Below are positions 41,915 through 51,365 of a stretch of DNA of 64,000 nt, one piece after another. Positions within the stretch are counted from its first letter, which is position 1, and the number at the start of each line of letters is the position of its first letter. Made by a program: the position numbers and the translations under genes. The notes beneath the pieces are model-generated. The model saw only the letters and a list, made by a program, of their open reading frames with translations. It ran no database searches and was not told the DNA's origin. This DNA comes from Caldiserica bacterium UBA4770 (GTDB lineage: Bacteria > Caldisericota > Caldisericia > Caldisericales > Caldisericaceae). Location of the stretch: assembly GCA_002403335.1 (NCBI GenBank), contig DHHO01000016.1, positions 12,948 to 76,947 on the forward strand, read 5' to 3'.

Positions 41915-43057
41915 ATGAAAATAAAAAAGTTATTAGTCCTGCTTATTTTAGTAGGACTGAGTGTGTCTCTCTTTGCTGGTTGCAGGCAGCCGACGCCTCC
42001 ACCAGTGGAGAAGATTAAGATTGGTCTTTGTACAGATGTCGGTGGACGGGGTGATAAATCTTTTAATGATTCTGCTATTCGTGGTCTTGAGAACTGGGCA
42101 GGAGGTCTAAAGTACGTACCTGGTGGTGATTATCAAACACTTACCCCAGAAGAATACCAGAAGATTATCACAGATGAAGCACCAGACCTAGTGGGCCGTG
42201 GTATCAAGAATCTTAACATCCAACCTGTTATTATTGAATCAAAGGCAAATGAAGACTATGTGCCGAACCTGAAAAATCTTGCAGACCAGGGATGCAAACT
42301 TGTTATTGGTGTTGGATTTATGCTTACAGACGCTATGAAAGAAGTTGCCCCTCTATATCCTAACACCTACTTTATGCTCATTGACGGAGTAGTGGATCCT
42401 CTTCCTTCCAATGTTGTATGTTATGTCTTCAAAGAGCATGAGGGTTCTTATCTTGTTGGGGCACTTGCAGGCCAGATGACGAAGACAAACAAGCTTGGCT
42501 TTGTTGGGGGAGTAGATATGTTCCTTATTAACAGGTTCGAAGTTGGTTACAGAGCGGGTGTAAAGACGGTAAATCCCAATGCGGAGGTATTTACAGCATA
42601 TACTGGTAACTTTACAAATGCTGATGACGGCCAGAGGCTTGCAAAGACACAGTTTGACCTTGGTGCAGATATAGTTTATCATGCTTCAGGTGCCTGTGGA
42701 CTTGGAGTAATCAAGGAAGCGGAGCAAAGAGGCGAAGGATACTTTGCAATTGGAGTTGATTCAGACCAGGATTATATAGCACCAGGAAGAGTCCTGACAT
42801 CTATGATTAAGCACGTGGACTATGCCACATGGCTTGCTATTAATTCAGTAGTGAACGGTACTTTCAAGAGTGAAATTGTTGCTCTTGGCCTCAAGGAGGG
42901 TGGAGTGGGAATTTCTCCTCTTAAACATACAAAGAGTATCATCCCTCAGGCTGCTCTTGATAAGGTAGAGGCACTCAGGAAGATGGTTGTTGAGGGAACA
43001 CTCGTTGTTCCAGAGTCCAAAGAACAACTGGAAACTTTTGTTCCTCCGCAGTTATAG
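41915..43057 (+). CDS. BMP-family substrate-binding lipoprotein (nucleoside ABC importer)
   Basis: Extracytoplasmic receptor of the BMP/PnrA family that captures purine nucleosides or related ligands. Lipobox AGC with Cys23 after a signal peptide; the start of the mature domain IGLCTDVGGRGDKSFNDSA is a family hallmark, as are HEGSYLVGALAGQMTKTN and FAIGVDSDQDY. The 380-residue product is followed by a hairpin, then ATPase and two permease genes, making a complete importer. Confidence 0.93.
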   Translation: MKIKKLLVLLILVGLSVSLFAGCRQPTPPPVEKIKIGLCTDVGGRGDKSFNDSAIRGLENWAGGLKYVPGGDYQTLTPEEYQKIITDEAPDLVGRGIKNLNIQPVIIESKANEDYVPNLKNLADQGCKLVIGVGFMLTDAMKEVAPLYPNTYFMLIDGVVDPLPSNVVCYVFKEHEGSYLVGALAGQMTKTNKLGFVGGVDMFLINRFEVGYRAGVKTVNPNAEVFTAYTGNFTNADDGQRLAKTQFDLGADIVYHASGACGLGVIKEAEQRGEGYFAIGVDSDQDYIAPGRVLTSMIKHVDYATWLAINSVVNGTFKSEIVALGLKEGGVGISPLKHTKSIIPQAALDKVEALRKMVVEGTLVVPESKEQLETFVPPQL

Positions 43058-43075
43058 TTTCAAAGGTTGCAAGTA

Positions 43076-43100
43076 AAGGGGGACCTTAAAGGTCCCCCTT
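43076..43100 (+). terminator. Intercistronic hairpin after the binding-protein gene
   Basis: AAGGGGGACC (43076-43085) and GGTCCCCCTT (43091-43100) form a perfect 10-bp stem with loop TTAAA and no T-run. It probably causes partial termination or protects the 3' end, giving more binding protein than transporter. Confidence 0.7.
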
Positions 43101-43123
43101 CATATATCTCAGGGAGGAAGACA

Positions 43124-44659
43124 GTGGCATACGCAGTTGAGTTAAAAAACATAAAAAAAGTGTTTCCCGGTACTGTAGCAAATGACAACATTTCTTTGGA
43201 GGTTGAGCAAGGCGAAGTGTTTGCAATTGTTGGGGAGAATGGTGCTGGTAAAACAACCCTGATGAATATTCTATATGGTCTTTATGAGCCAGACGCTGGC
43301 GAGATTTATATCTTCGGTAAGAAAGTAGAGAATAACAGTCCAAGGAAGGCAATAAAACTTGGAATAGGTATGGTGCACCAGCATTTTATGCTTATTCCGA
43401 AATTTACTGTTTACGAGAATATTGTTCTTGGAGAGGAGTTCGTGAAGAATGGAATCCTTCTTGATAGAAATAAGGCAAGGGAAGAGGTTAAGAGAGTGTC
43501 ACAACTTTATGGACTTGAGGTCGATCCCGATGAAAAGGTGGAAAATCTTCCTGTGGGTATTCAACAGAGGGTTGAGGTGGTAAAGGTTCTTTTCAGGGGT
43601 GCAGAAATTTTAATTCTTGATGAGCCGACGGCTGTACTCACACCTCAGGAGACAAAAGATCTTTTTAAAACCATTAGGTCCCTAAAGGAGAGCGGTAAGA
43701 CAGTTATATTTATCTCACATAAACTGAAAGAGGTTCTTGAGATTGCAGATAGAATTGCAGTACTTAAAAATGGAAAGCTGAAGGGCATAGAGAATGCCAG
43801 GGAAACTGATGAGAGAAAACTTGCCAGACTTATGGTGGGAAGAGATGTTATTTTTGAAGTGCCTAAAAGAGAGAAGAAACCTCAGGATGTGATCCTTGAG
43901 GTGAAGAACCTTGTCATCATGGGAGACAAGGGTATCCCTGCAGTGAAGGGAATTTCTTTTTATCTTAGAAAGTATGAGATTCTTGGTTTTGCAGGCGTAG
44001 AAGGAAATGGCCAGAGAGAGCTTGTAGAGGCTCTTACAGGTTTAAGGCCAGTAAAGGAAGGAAAGATCATTATAAAGGGGAAAGAGCTCACAGAATTTGA
44101 CCCCTGGGTATTAAGAAGACAAGGTGTGGCACATATTCCTGAAGATAGAAGAGACAGAGGGCTTGTGCTTCCTTTCTCTGTTTCTCATAACCTTTTTATT
44201 GGGAGACAGAGAGAAGGGTTTTTTTCAGGAAGACTCTTTCTGAGAAAGGACAATATTGATAGTTTCAGCAAGCAGAAGGTAGAGGAGTACGATATAAGGC
44301 CTCACAACCCTGAGCTTGTTGTAGATTCACTTTCGGGTGGAAATCAGCAGAAGGTTGTTGTGGCAAGGGAAGTCTCATATGAACCCGATATACTTGTTGC
44401 ATCCCAGCCTACAAGAGGTCTTGATGTAGGAGCAACAGAGTTTGTTCATGAGAAGCTTATCGAGCAGAGAGATGCAGGTAGAGCTGTTGTTCTTATTTCC
44501 TTTGAGCTCGATGAGATTATGAGATTGTCTGATAGAATTGCCGTTCTCTACGGAGGGGAGATTGTAGGTGAACTCTCTGCCGAAGAGGTAACTGAAGAGG
44601 AACTCGGGCTTCTTATGCTTGGGCTTAAGAGGTATGAGAAAAGAGAGGTGCCAGCATGA
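43124..44659 (+). CDS. Nucleoside ABC importer, duplicated ATPase
   Basis: Energises the importer, 511 residues with two ABC domains. First Walker A GENGAGKTTLMN and ILDEPTAVLTPQE; the first signature is degenerate (LPVGIQQRVEV). The second domain has the degenerate Walker A GVEGNGQREL, signature LSGGNQQKVVVAR and SQPTRGLDVGA. This asymmetric layout is normal for sugar/nucleoside importers such as NupO or RbsA. GGGAGG is suitably placed for the GTG at 43124; the frame is open further upstream through the hairpin, which is unlikely to be coding. Confidence 0.93.
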   Translation: MAYAVELKNIKKVFPGTVANDNISLEVEQGEVFAIVGENGAGKTTLMNILYGLYEPDAGEIYIFGKKVENNSPRKAIKLGIGMVHQHFMLIPKFTVYENIVLGEEFVKNGILLDRNKAREEVKRVSQLYGLEVDPDEKVENLPVGIQQRVEVVKVLFRGAEILILDEPTAVLTPQETKDLFKTIRSLKESGKTVIFISHKLKEVLEIADRIAVLKNGKLKGIENARETDERKLARLMVGRDVIFEVPKREKKPQDVILEVKNLVIMGDKGIPAVKGISFYLRKYEILGFAGVEGNGQRELVEALTGLRPVKEGKIIIKGKELTEFDPWVLRRQGVAHIPEDRRDRGLVLPFSVSHNLFIGRQREGFFSGRLFLRKDNIDSFSKQKVEEYDIRPHNPELVVDSLSGGNQQKVVVAREVSYEPDILVASQPTRGLDVGATEFVHEKLIEQRDAGRAVVLISFELDEIMRLSDRIAVLYGGEIVGELSAEEVTEEELGLLMLGLKRYEKREVPA

Positions 44660-45807
44660 AAGAAGATATAGCGCATTCCACAGGAGGTATTATAAACTGG
44701 TGGAACAGCAGGAAAGAGAGCCTCTCTGATTATATTGTCCCTATTATCTCCATTCTTTTTGGTTTTATTGTTGCTGCAATTCTTATGATAGCAACAGGCC
44801 AGAACCCGCTTGCAGGCTATACTCTTCTCTTTAGAGGGGCATTTGGCTCCTCCTGGGGTGACTTTATAACACTGAAACAGGCAGGAGAAGGGTTAGTAAA
44901 GGGGGCTGTGCTTACCCTTACGGGTCTTTCTGTGGCTGTTGCTTTTAATGTCGGACTCTTCAACATAGGGGCAGAGGGGCAGTTTATAGTTGGGGCAATT
45001 GTGGCTGCCTACCTTGGTTTTAAGCTGAATATAACGCCATGGATTAATATTCCTCTTATTCTTATAGGTGTTGCTATTGTTTCTGGTCTTTATGCTGCCT
45101 TTGCTGCATGGCTTAAGGTAAAGAGAGGAGTGAACGAGGTTATTACTACAATCATGCTTAACTGGATAGCAATAAACCTCGTAGAAAACTGGATTGTTGT
45201 CGGTCCATTTAACATTCGGAATTACCAGCCAGGGGCACTCCTTGCAGGGACTCCCTATGTCAAAGAAACCTCGCGGTTAAAGCCCCTGATTGCAACTTCT
45301 CGATTGAATGCTTCTCTTTTTATAGCGATCATTGCAGTGATCTTTGTCTATATCCTTTTTAAGAGGACTGTCCTTGGATATGAAATTCTGGCAACAGGTA
45401 AAAACCCGAGGGCTGCCAGGTATGCTGGAATTAATACAGGTAGAACAATGATCATTGCGATGTTTATCGCGGGTGCTCTTTCGGGAATTAGTGGTGCTTG
45501 CATGATCCTTGGTACAGAAGGGAGGTATCCAGGTGTGTTCAGACCTGGCTATGGTTTTGATGGTATTACAATGTCGCTTATTGGGGGAAATGGAGCAATT
45601 GGCACCTTCTTTGCATCGCTTTTCTTTGGTTTCGTAAGAGCTGGTGCTACAAATATGCAGTTGATAGGAATTCACAAAACATTTGCTGATATCATACAGG
45701 GAGTGGCTACTCTGTTTGTCGCCTCCCAGATAGGGGTGAGATATCTTATTTTGAAGATTGGCGAGAGAAGGAAGGTTGGGAGGGAGGTAGAAAGTGAACG
45801 TATATGA
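44656..45807 (+). CDS. Nucleoside ABC importer permease 1 (NupP-like)
   Basis: First of two permeases, 383 residues with about ten helices. FNVGLFNIGAEGQFIVGAIV is the typical motif of BMP-linked permeases, and GINTGRTMIIAMFIAGALSG is the coupling-helix region. Starts in an ATGA overlap with the ATPase and overlaps the second permease by 14 bases. Confidence 0.92.
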   Translation: MKEDIAHSTGGIINWWNSRKESLSDYIVPIISILFGFIVAAILMIATGQNPLAGYTLLFRGAFGSSWGDFITLKQAGEGLVKGAVLTLTGLSVAVAFNVGLFNIGAEGQFIVGAIVAAYLGFKLNITPWINIPLILIGVAIVSGLYAAFAAWLKVKRGVNEVITTIMLNWIAINLVENWIVVGPFNIRNYQPGALLAGTPYVKETSRLKPLIATSRLNASLFIAIIAVIFVYILFKRTVLGYEILATGKNPRAARYAGINTGRTMIIAMFIAGALSGISGACMILGTEGRYPGVFRPGYGFDGITMSLIGGNGAIGTFFASLFFGFVRAGATNMQLIGIHKTFADIIQGVATLFVASQIGVRYLILKIGERRKVGREVESERI

Positions 45808-46789
45808 AACAATTGTTTCTTTTATAACTTCTGCTATACAGTTCGGTACTCCTATCATACTTGCAGCACTTGGTGGAGTGATATGTGAGAATGCAGGAGT
45901 GGTAAATATTGCACTCGAAGGCATGATGAGGATGGGTGGTTTCTTTGCAGTCCTCGGTTCCTATATTACTGCGAGGAGTTTTGATCCCATACTGGGTGGA
46001 ATCGATCCTCGGTCAGGAAACCCGTGGTTTGGAATACTTCTTGCAATACTGGTGGGGGTGCTTGTTGGTCTTCTTCACGGTTACATCTCCATAACACTTA
46101 GAGGAAATCAGATAGTTTCGGGCGTTGCTATCAATGTTTTTGCTCTCGGTGGTATGACATTTTTCCTCGAGAGATTCTTTAGTACTACCGGACACTCTCC
46201 TTCTGTTGCATCTTTTATGGGTCAACCGCTTATACCAGGCCTATCAGGTGTTCCCATTATTGGGGGGATATTCGGGAATCTGAATGTTTTTAACTGGCTT
46301 GCGCTAATTTTGCCTTTTGTTATCCACTTTTATCTCTACCATACAGCTATGGGCCTAAGGCATAGATCTGTGGGAGAGCATCCGAAAGCAGCCGATACAC
46401 TTGGCGTGAATGTCTACCGAATAAGGTACATTGCAACAATTGGTTCAGGGATTCTTGCAGGCCTTGCTGGTGCCTCTATGTCTATGGGGCAGCTTGATTT
46501 GTTTGATAACCATATGCCTTCTGGTTTAGGATTCATAGCACTTGCGGCTATGATTTTTGGTAAATGGACACCCATAGGAACCTTGTTTGCTTCACTATTC
46601 TTTACCCTTGCATCAGTAGCGCAGTCCTATGTACAGTCTGCTGCACCTCAGGTATTGAAATATATACCGGTTGGTTTCTGGCTTGCTTTGCCATATATTC
46701 TTACAATTATTGTGCTTGTGAGTTTTGTTGGGAGAGCTGTGGCACCTGCTGCAGATGGCACTCCATATGAGAAAGGAGAAAAACTATGA
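45794..46789 (+). CDS. Nucleoside ABC importer permease 2 (NupQ-like)
   Basis: Second permease, 331 residues. GVICENAGVVNIALEGMMRM near the start is the family hallmark, and GLRHRSVGEHPKAADTLGVN marks the cytoplasmic coupling region. GTG start inside the end of permease 1; overlaps the next gene (ATGA). With the lipoprotein and ATPase it completes a BMP-type importer. Confidence 0.92.
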   Translation: MNVYETIVSFITSAIQFGTPIILAALGGVICENAGVVNIALEGMMRMGGFFAVLGSYITARSFDPILGGIDPRSGNPWFGILLAILVGVLVGLLHGYISITLRGNQIVSGVAINVFALGGMTFFLERFFSTTGHSPSVASFMGQPLIPGLSGVPIIGGIFGNLNVFNWLALILPFVIHFYLYHTAMGLRHRSVGEHPKAADTLGVNVYRIRYIATIGSGILAGLAGASMSMGQLDLFDNHMPSGLGFIALAAMIFGKWTPIGTLFASLFFTLASVAQSYVQSAAPQVLKYIPVGFWLALPYILTIIVLVSFVGRAVAPAADGTPYEKGEKL

Positions 46790-47109
46790 TTCTTGTTACA
46801 ACAACCTCAACTATTGAAGGAAAAAAGATTGTGAAATACCTTGGTATTGTCTCAGGAGAGGTTATTGTAGGTGCAAATTTTTTCAAGGATTTTGCAGCAA
46901 GCATCACTGATGTATTTGGTGGAAGGGCAACTGGTTACGAGGACGAACTAATAAAGGCAAAAGAAGAAGCAATCTTAGAGATGGAGAAAAGAGCAGTGGC
47001 TTTGGGAGCAAATGCTATTATTGGTGTTGACCTTGATTATGAAACTGTGGGCTCAAATGGTTCAATGCTTATGGTAGATGTAAGTGGCACTGCTGTTGTT
47101 GTAGAATAA
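46786..47109 (+). CDS. YbjQ/UPF0145-family protein
   Basis: A 107-residue protein of the YbjQ family (also called heavy-metal-binding domain, without strong proof). The family motifs are VTTTSTIEGKKIVKYLGIVS, DVFGGRATGYEDELIKAKEE and ALGANAIIGVDLDYETVG. Members form pentamers of unknown role. Overlap with the permease gene suggests coupled expression; no link to nucleoside import is evident from the protein itself. Confidence 0.88.
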   Translation: MILVTTTSTIEGKKIVKYLGIVSGEVIVGANFFKDFAASITDVFGGRATGYEDELIKAKEEAILEMEKRAVALGANAIIGVDLDYETVGSNGSMLMVDVSGTAVVVE

Positions 47110-47113
47110 TTAT

Positions 47114-48133
47114 CTAAGAAAAGGGTTGTTCTGGCTCGAATTTGTTCTCTATTAAATGCCTCTCCAAAGCAAAGTGGAGGATGTCGTTTACGAGGTCTTC
47201 AAAGGATTTTCCCATGAGCCTGTATATTCTGGGGAAATCTGAGTGTTCCGGGTCAAGCCCGGGCAAAGGATTGATTTCGAGAATATAGGGGTTACCTTCT
47301 TTATCAACTCTCAGGTCAAACCTTCCTATATCTCTTACTCTCAATATTTTAAATGCTCTAAGGCATATGTCCTGAACCTTTAATATTGTTTCCTGGGGTA
47401 ACCTTGCAGGTAGATAATAGTTTGCCTTTGTAGAATATTCTGTTTTAAATCTGTATGTCTGTATTCCATATCCCGATGCTTTTAATTCTCTTTTACTGAG
47501 TGGTGAGAAATCTATCTCCATTGGTGGTAGGGCCATGGCAGGATAGTTTCCCATAACACCCACGGTAATTTCCGTCCCCTCAATAAATTCCTCGACCATC
47601 ACAGGCCTTTTGAACTTCTGAAACATCTTCTGCAGTTCTATGTTGATAGTCTCTTCATTATGACATACGGATTTTGAGGTAATTCCTATACTTGAACCCT
47701 CAAAAATTGGTTTTACAATAAGTGGAAAGGCAAGGTTCTCCATTTTATAATGGCCGTTGGGTTTTAGCACCTCAAATCTTGGGGTGGGAATGCCAGCATA
47801 CTTCAGTATCTCGTTTGTTGCAGTTTTGTCCATTGATAGCGCAAGCGCAAGGACTGATGAGCCCGAATAAGGAATCTTCAGCTCATCGAGTATGGCGGGG
47901 ACAAATGCCTCTCTGTATGGACCGTTTTTTCCTTCTGCAATATTAAAAACAAATTGTGGTCTATCCAGTGCGAGTGAATAGAATAAAAGGGGAGAAGTTG
48001 CCTCGTAAAGTTTTACTCTGTGTCCCCCTGCCTCAAGAGCTTTTTTAATTGCATCGATTGTTTCGGGGCTGTCAAACTCAGCCTCTCTATCGGTGTTGCT
48101 TCTCTTAAGGTTGTACGTAAGTCCAATTTTCAT
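47114..48133 (-). CDS. D-alanine--D-alanine ligase-like ATP-grasp protein
   Basis: ATP-grasp enzyme of 339 residues related to D-Ala-D-Ala ligase. Seen: NIAEGKNGPYREAFVPAILD and YSGSSVLALALSMDKTATNE in the N-terminal substrate region, PIFEGSSIGIT for the glycine-rich loop and DLRVDKEGNPYILEINPLPG for the metal site. The end GLDPEHSDFPR is typical of a subgroup often outside cell-wall clusters, so it may join D-Ala to D-Ala or another amino acid pair. It converges on the YbjQ gene with four bases between. Confidence 0.8.
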   Translation of the reverse strand: MKIGLTYNLKRSNTDREAEFDSPETIDAIKKALEAGGHRVKLYEATSPLLFYSLALDRPQFVFNIAEGKNGPYREAFVPAILDELKIPYSGSSVLALALSMDKTATNEILKYAGIPTPRFEVLKPNGHYKMENLAFPLIVKPIFEGSSIGITSKSVCHNEETINIELQKMFQKFKRPVMVEEFIEGTEITVGVMGNYPAMALPPMEIDFSPLSKRELKASGYGIQTYRFKTEYSTKANYYLPARLPQETILKVQDICLRAFKILRVRDIGRFDLRVDKEGNPYILEINPLPGLDPEHSDFPRIYRLMGKSFEDLVNDILHFALERHLIENKFEPEQPFS

Positions 48134-48222
48134 TTCTTATTTACAGGCTCTTATTTTATCAACTTCTTTGTGAAAGTCAATAGGGTATACAAGTGTGTTT
48201 TCATAAGGTCTTTCTTTGTGTT

Positions 48223-48393
48223 TCATATAAGATGACTTATCAACTTTCTTAATCCTCTGTAATCTATAATTCTTTTAAGAAAATTCACTGCCCTTTCAAT
48301 GAAACCATTTATCCTTGGGTAAATAAGGTTGTGTTTGATCATTCTTTTCTTATGATAGTTTATTTTTGTTGGGGCAAAAGGTAGCAGTCTCAT
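48223..48393 (-). pseudogene. Integrase-core transposase remnant
   Basis: A 56-codon minus-strand frame reading LIYPRINGFIERAVNFLKRI resembles the end of an rve-core transposase (the common form is NGxxERxxxxLK with an active-site glutamate). It begins without a ribosome site and ends early. A 29-codon frame continues at about 48224-48135 in another phase up to the ligase start, possibly nothing. The fragment is the only structure seen in the 460-bp gap besides the PadR promoter. Confidence 0.4.
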
Positions 48394-48562
48394 ATGTATA
48401 GTAACCTATTCAAAGGAGCGAAAGTATGTTTTTATAAGGATTTTTTAGAGTATAACACTTTGAAATTGCATATGCATAAATATATCTATTTTGAGCGTTC
48501 CAGGGTTTATAAGAATGATTCTTATATTTGAAAAGAGGCTGTGATTAGGGATTGCGTGTGTT

Positions 48563-48590
48563 TTTGTATTATATCGAAAATTGATATAAT
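48563..48590 (+). promoter_or_regulatory. Promoter and operator of the padR-ATPase operon
   Basis: TATAAT at 48585-48590 with a weak TTTGTA 16 nt upstream. The palindrome TTATATC-N7-GATATAA (48569-48589) covers the spacer and most of the -10. Transcription should begin about 48597, which is the A of the padR start codon. Binding by the PadR product is inferred from position and symmetry. Confidence 0.65.
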
Positions 48591-48596
48591 TTAATT

Positions 48597-48893
48597 ATGA
48601 TAAGGGAATTTTTTCTTGGATTTATAAGGATACACATCCTCTTTCACGCAGAGGAGGGCGAAATATACGGACTCTACATAAAAGAGGAGCTCGAGAGGCA
48701 TGGATATAAGTTAAGCTATGGAACTCTTTACCCCACACTTCACTCTCTCGAGAAGGACGGGTACCTCAAATCCTACAGGAAAAAGATTAAAGGCAGGTCA
48801 AGAAAATATTATACAATAACAGATAAAGGGAGGAAAGCCCTTAAAGAAGCAAGAAAACAGGTTGAGGAGCTTATGAAGGAGGTCTTACGATGA
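48597..48893 (+). CDS. PadR-family transcriptional regulator
   Basis: Winged-helix repressor of 98 residues. PadR signature: YGLYIKEELERHGYKLSYGT, LYPTLHSLEKDGYL and GRSRKYYTITDKGRKAL. It overlaps the following P-type ATPase gene (ATGA), suggesting it controls metal transport. No ribosome site precedes the ATG and the transcript start is predicted at the codon itself, so the mRNA is probably leaderless. Confidence 0.93.
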   Translation: MIREFFLGFIRIHILFHAEEGEIYGLYIKEELERHGYKLSYGTLYPTLHSLEKDGYLKSYRKKIKGRSRKYYTITDKGRKALKEARKQVEELMKEVLR

Positions 48894-51304
48894 CGGGTCT
48901 TACATCAGAAGAAGCAAGAGCTAATTTAGCAGAATTTGGTCCCAATGTTATTTTCAAAGAGAAAAAGGTAAGATTCTGGGACACATTCAAAGAAGAAGTT
49001 ACCGAACCAATGATTCTCTTACTTATTTTCGTTGGGGTTATCTATAGTATCCTTGGAAAATTAGGAGATGCTATTACCATATTTGCCATTATATTTACCC
49101 TTGTTCTCGTTGAGGTATGGAATGAATACAGGGCAAAAAAGGCAATCAATGCTCTTGAGCAGCTTTCAGCCCCCAAAACGAAGGTAATGAGGGACCAGAA
49201 AATGGTGGAAATACCCAGTGTAGAAGTTGTGCCAGGAGATTTGCTTATGCTGTCAGCGGGGACAAAGGTTGCAGCAGATGCAAAGGTAACAAGGTCTATC
49301 AATCTTCAGGTTGACGAATCTCCCCTTACGGGAGAATCCCTTCCTGTAGATAAAAACGGTGGAGATGAAATTTATGCAGGAACAACCATAATCTCGGGGG
49401 AAGGATTTGCAGAGGTCTTTGCTACAGGAAGAACTACAAAGTTTGGAAAGATTGCAGAAACTCTCGGTGAGGTAAAACCTCCCAGAACGCCACTTCAAAT
49501 TGCAATGAGATCTCTTTCTCAAAAACTTGTCTATGTGGCTGTTTTCTTTTCTGCATTTATCCCCATCCTTGGCATTATTCGCGGCCAGGATATAAGGACG
49601 ATGGTTCTTACGGGACTTTCTCTTGCATTTGCCACAATCCCTGAGGAGCTTCCTATTGTAATTACCATGGTCCTTGGGCTTGGCTCTTATAAATTGTCAA
49701 AGAACAACTTTCTTATAAAGAAATTGAGAGCTGCAGAATCCTTGGGAAATGCAACAGTTATAGTGACAGATAAAACAGGGACAATCACTGAAGGAAGGAT
49801 GAGTATAGTATCAATTTATCCACAGGATAAGGAGCGCGATGTAATTGAGAAGGCATTCTTTGCCCTTTCTCTTCACACAACCTCACCAATGGAGGAAGAG
49901 ATAAAGAAAAAGGCACAGAAGCTTGGTATTGAAGAAGAACTTGCCATTGCAAGAGTTCGTGATATTGGTAATGGGAGAAAGACAAAAAGTGTTGTAAGAA
50001 AAGGCAAAGATGGGTATGAAATATTTATGAGTGGTGCCCCTGAAGAGATCTTTAGAAGTGTCGGTGAGATCTCAGGGAAGGTAAAGGAGAAACTTGAAGA
50101 GGAGACTTCTAAAGGAAGAAGGGTAATAGGGGTATGTTATAAGGAACTCGGAGAGGCTGATTCAAGGCTTCCTTTTGATAGGATTGAAAAAGACATGAAC
50201 TTTATAGGTCTGATAAGCTTTGAGGATCCACCCAGAAACGGAGTAAAGGAAACCATTAACCAGGTTAAGAGAGCCCATGTCAGGGTTATAATGGTTACGG
50301 GGGACCATCCTTTGACGGCTACCTATATTGCAAGACAGGTTGGGATTGATTCAGATAGTTTCTTAACGGGTGAGGAAGTGGATCGTTTGACAGATGACGA
50401 ATTACATGAGGTTGTAAGAGAAGTCTCCGTATTTGCAAGGACATCTCCTGAGCATAAGTACAGGATTGTGAAGGCCTTACAGAGTGGGGGAGAGGTAGTT
50501 GCAGTTACCGGTGACGGCATCAATGATGCAATTGCTCTTAAGGCGGCAGATATAGGGATTGCAATGGGTAAAAAGGGAACAGATGTTGCTAAAGATGCAG
50601 CAGAGGTTGTACTTGCAGATGATAACTTTATCACTATTGCAAGGGCACTCTTTGAAGGGAGGAAATTCTTTGATAATCTTAGAAAGGGTGTGGTTTATTA
50701 TCTTTCTGTAAAGGTTGCGCTCATTCTTATATTCCTTTTCCCTGTTCTGGTGGGAATACCACTTCCATTTGCCCCTATACAGATTATTATTCTTGAACTC
50801 TTTATGGATCTTGCTGCTTCTGCAGGTTTTGTTAATGAGCCCGCAGAAAGGAATATATATGAAAGACCACCAAGAAATCCAAAGGAAAACCTTATAAATA
50901 GGGAGACGTGGGAAGAGATTTTTTTAAAAGGGGGTCTTCTTTTTGTGGGTGTAACCTGTGTCTATCTTTACTCAAGGTCAATAAATTCTTCTCTCTTATA
51001 TCAACAGACCCTTGCTTTCTCTGCATGGATTTTCGGTCACCTCTTTCTTGCGTTTTTCTCTCGTTCAGAGAGGGAGTCGGTTTTCTCTATTGGCTTATTT
51101 TCCAATACTGTTATGAATCTCTGGGCACTCCTTGCGGTTTTATTTCTCCTTGCAGGTATCTATACGGGGCTTAGAAGTACACTTTTTCTCTCTTATGTTT
51201 CACCACTTGATTTAATCTTTGTTGTGATTTTTATGCTTGTACTGATTGCTATTATTGAGGTGAGGAAAATCCTTTTAAATAGAAGGGTCCTTCAAACGAC
51301 ATAA
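48890..51304 (+). CDS. P-type ATPase, P2-type cation (probably Ca2+) pump
   Basis: Membrane cation pump of 804 residues. The N-terminal LTSEEARANLAEFGPNVIFK, the actuator motif DESPLTGESLPVD (TGES), ATIPEELPIVITMVLGLGSY in helix 4, the phosphorylation site DKTGT and the hinge TGDGINDAIALKAADIGIAM are all intact. No cytoplasmic metal-binding CXXC is present, so it is not a heavy-metal P1B pump. Helix 4 PEELP differs from PEGLP of SERCA; the exact ion cannot be assigned. Controlled by the overlapping padR. Confidence 0.9.
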   Translation: MTGLTSEEARANLAEFGPNVIFKEKKVRFWDTFKEEVTEPMILLLIFVGVIYSILGKLGDAITIFAIIFTLVLVEVWNEYRAKKAINALEQLSAPKTKVMRDQKMVEIPSVEVVPGDLLMLSAGTKVAADAKVTRSINLQVDESPLTGESLPVDKNGGDEIYAGTTIISGEGFAEVFATGRTTKFGKIAETLGEVKPPRTPLQIAMRSLSQKLVYVAVFFSAFIPILGIIRGQDIRTMVLTGLSLAFATIPEELPIVITMVLGLGSYKLSKNNFLIKKLRAAESLGNATVIVTDKTGTITEGRMSIVSIYPQDKERDVIEKAFFALSLHTTSPMEEEIKKKAQKLGIEEELAIARVRDIGNGRKTKSVVRKGKDGYEIFMSGAPEEIFRSVGEISGKVKEKLEEETSKGRRVIGVCYKELGEADSRLPFDRIEKDMNFIGLISFEDPPRNGVKETINQVKRAHVRVIMVTGDHPLTATYIARQVGIDSDSFLTGEEVDRLTDDELHEVVREVSVFARTSPEHKYRIVKALQSGGEVVAVTGDGINDAIALKAADIGIAMGKKGTDVAKDAAEVVLADDNFITIARALFEGRKFFDNLRKGVVYYLSVKVALILIFLFPVLVGIPLPFAPIQIIILELFMDLAASAGFVNEPAERNIYERPPRNPKENLINRETWEEIFLKGGLLFVGVTCVYLYSRSINSSLLYQQTLAFSAWIFGHLFLAFFSRSERESVFSIGLFSNTVMNLWALLAVLFLLAGIYTGLRSTLFLSYVSPLDLIFVVIFMLVLIAIIEVRKILLNRRVLQTT

Positions 51305-51365
51305 AAATAATGGCTCACGGTTTTTATATTTGTTTAGATGTCTATAATAAGGTGGAGGTCTGTTT

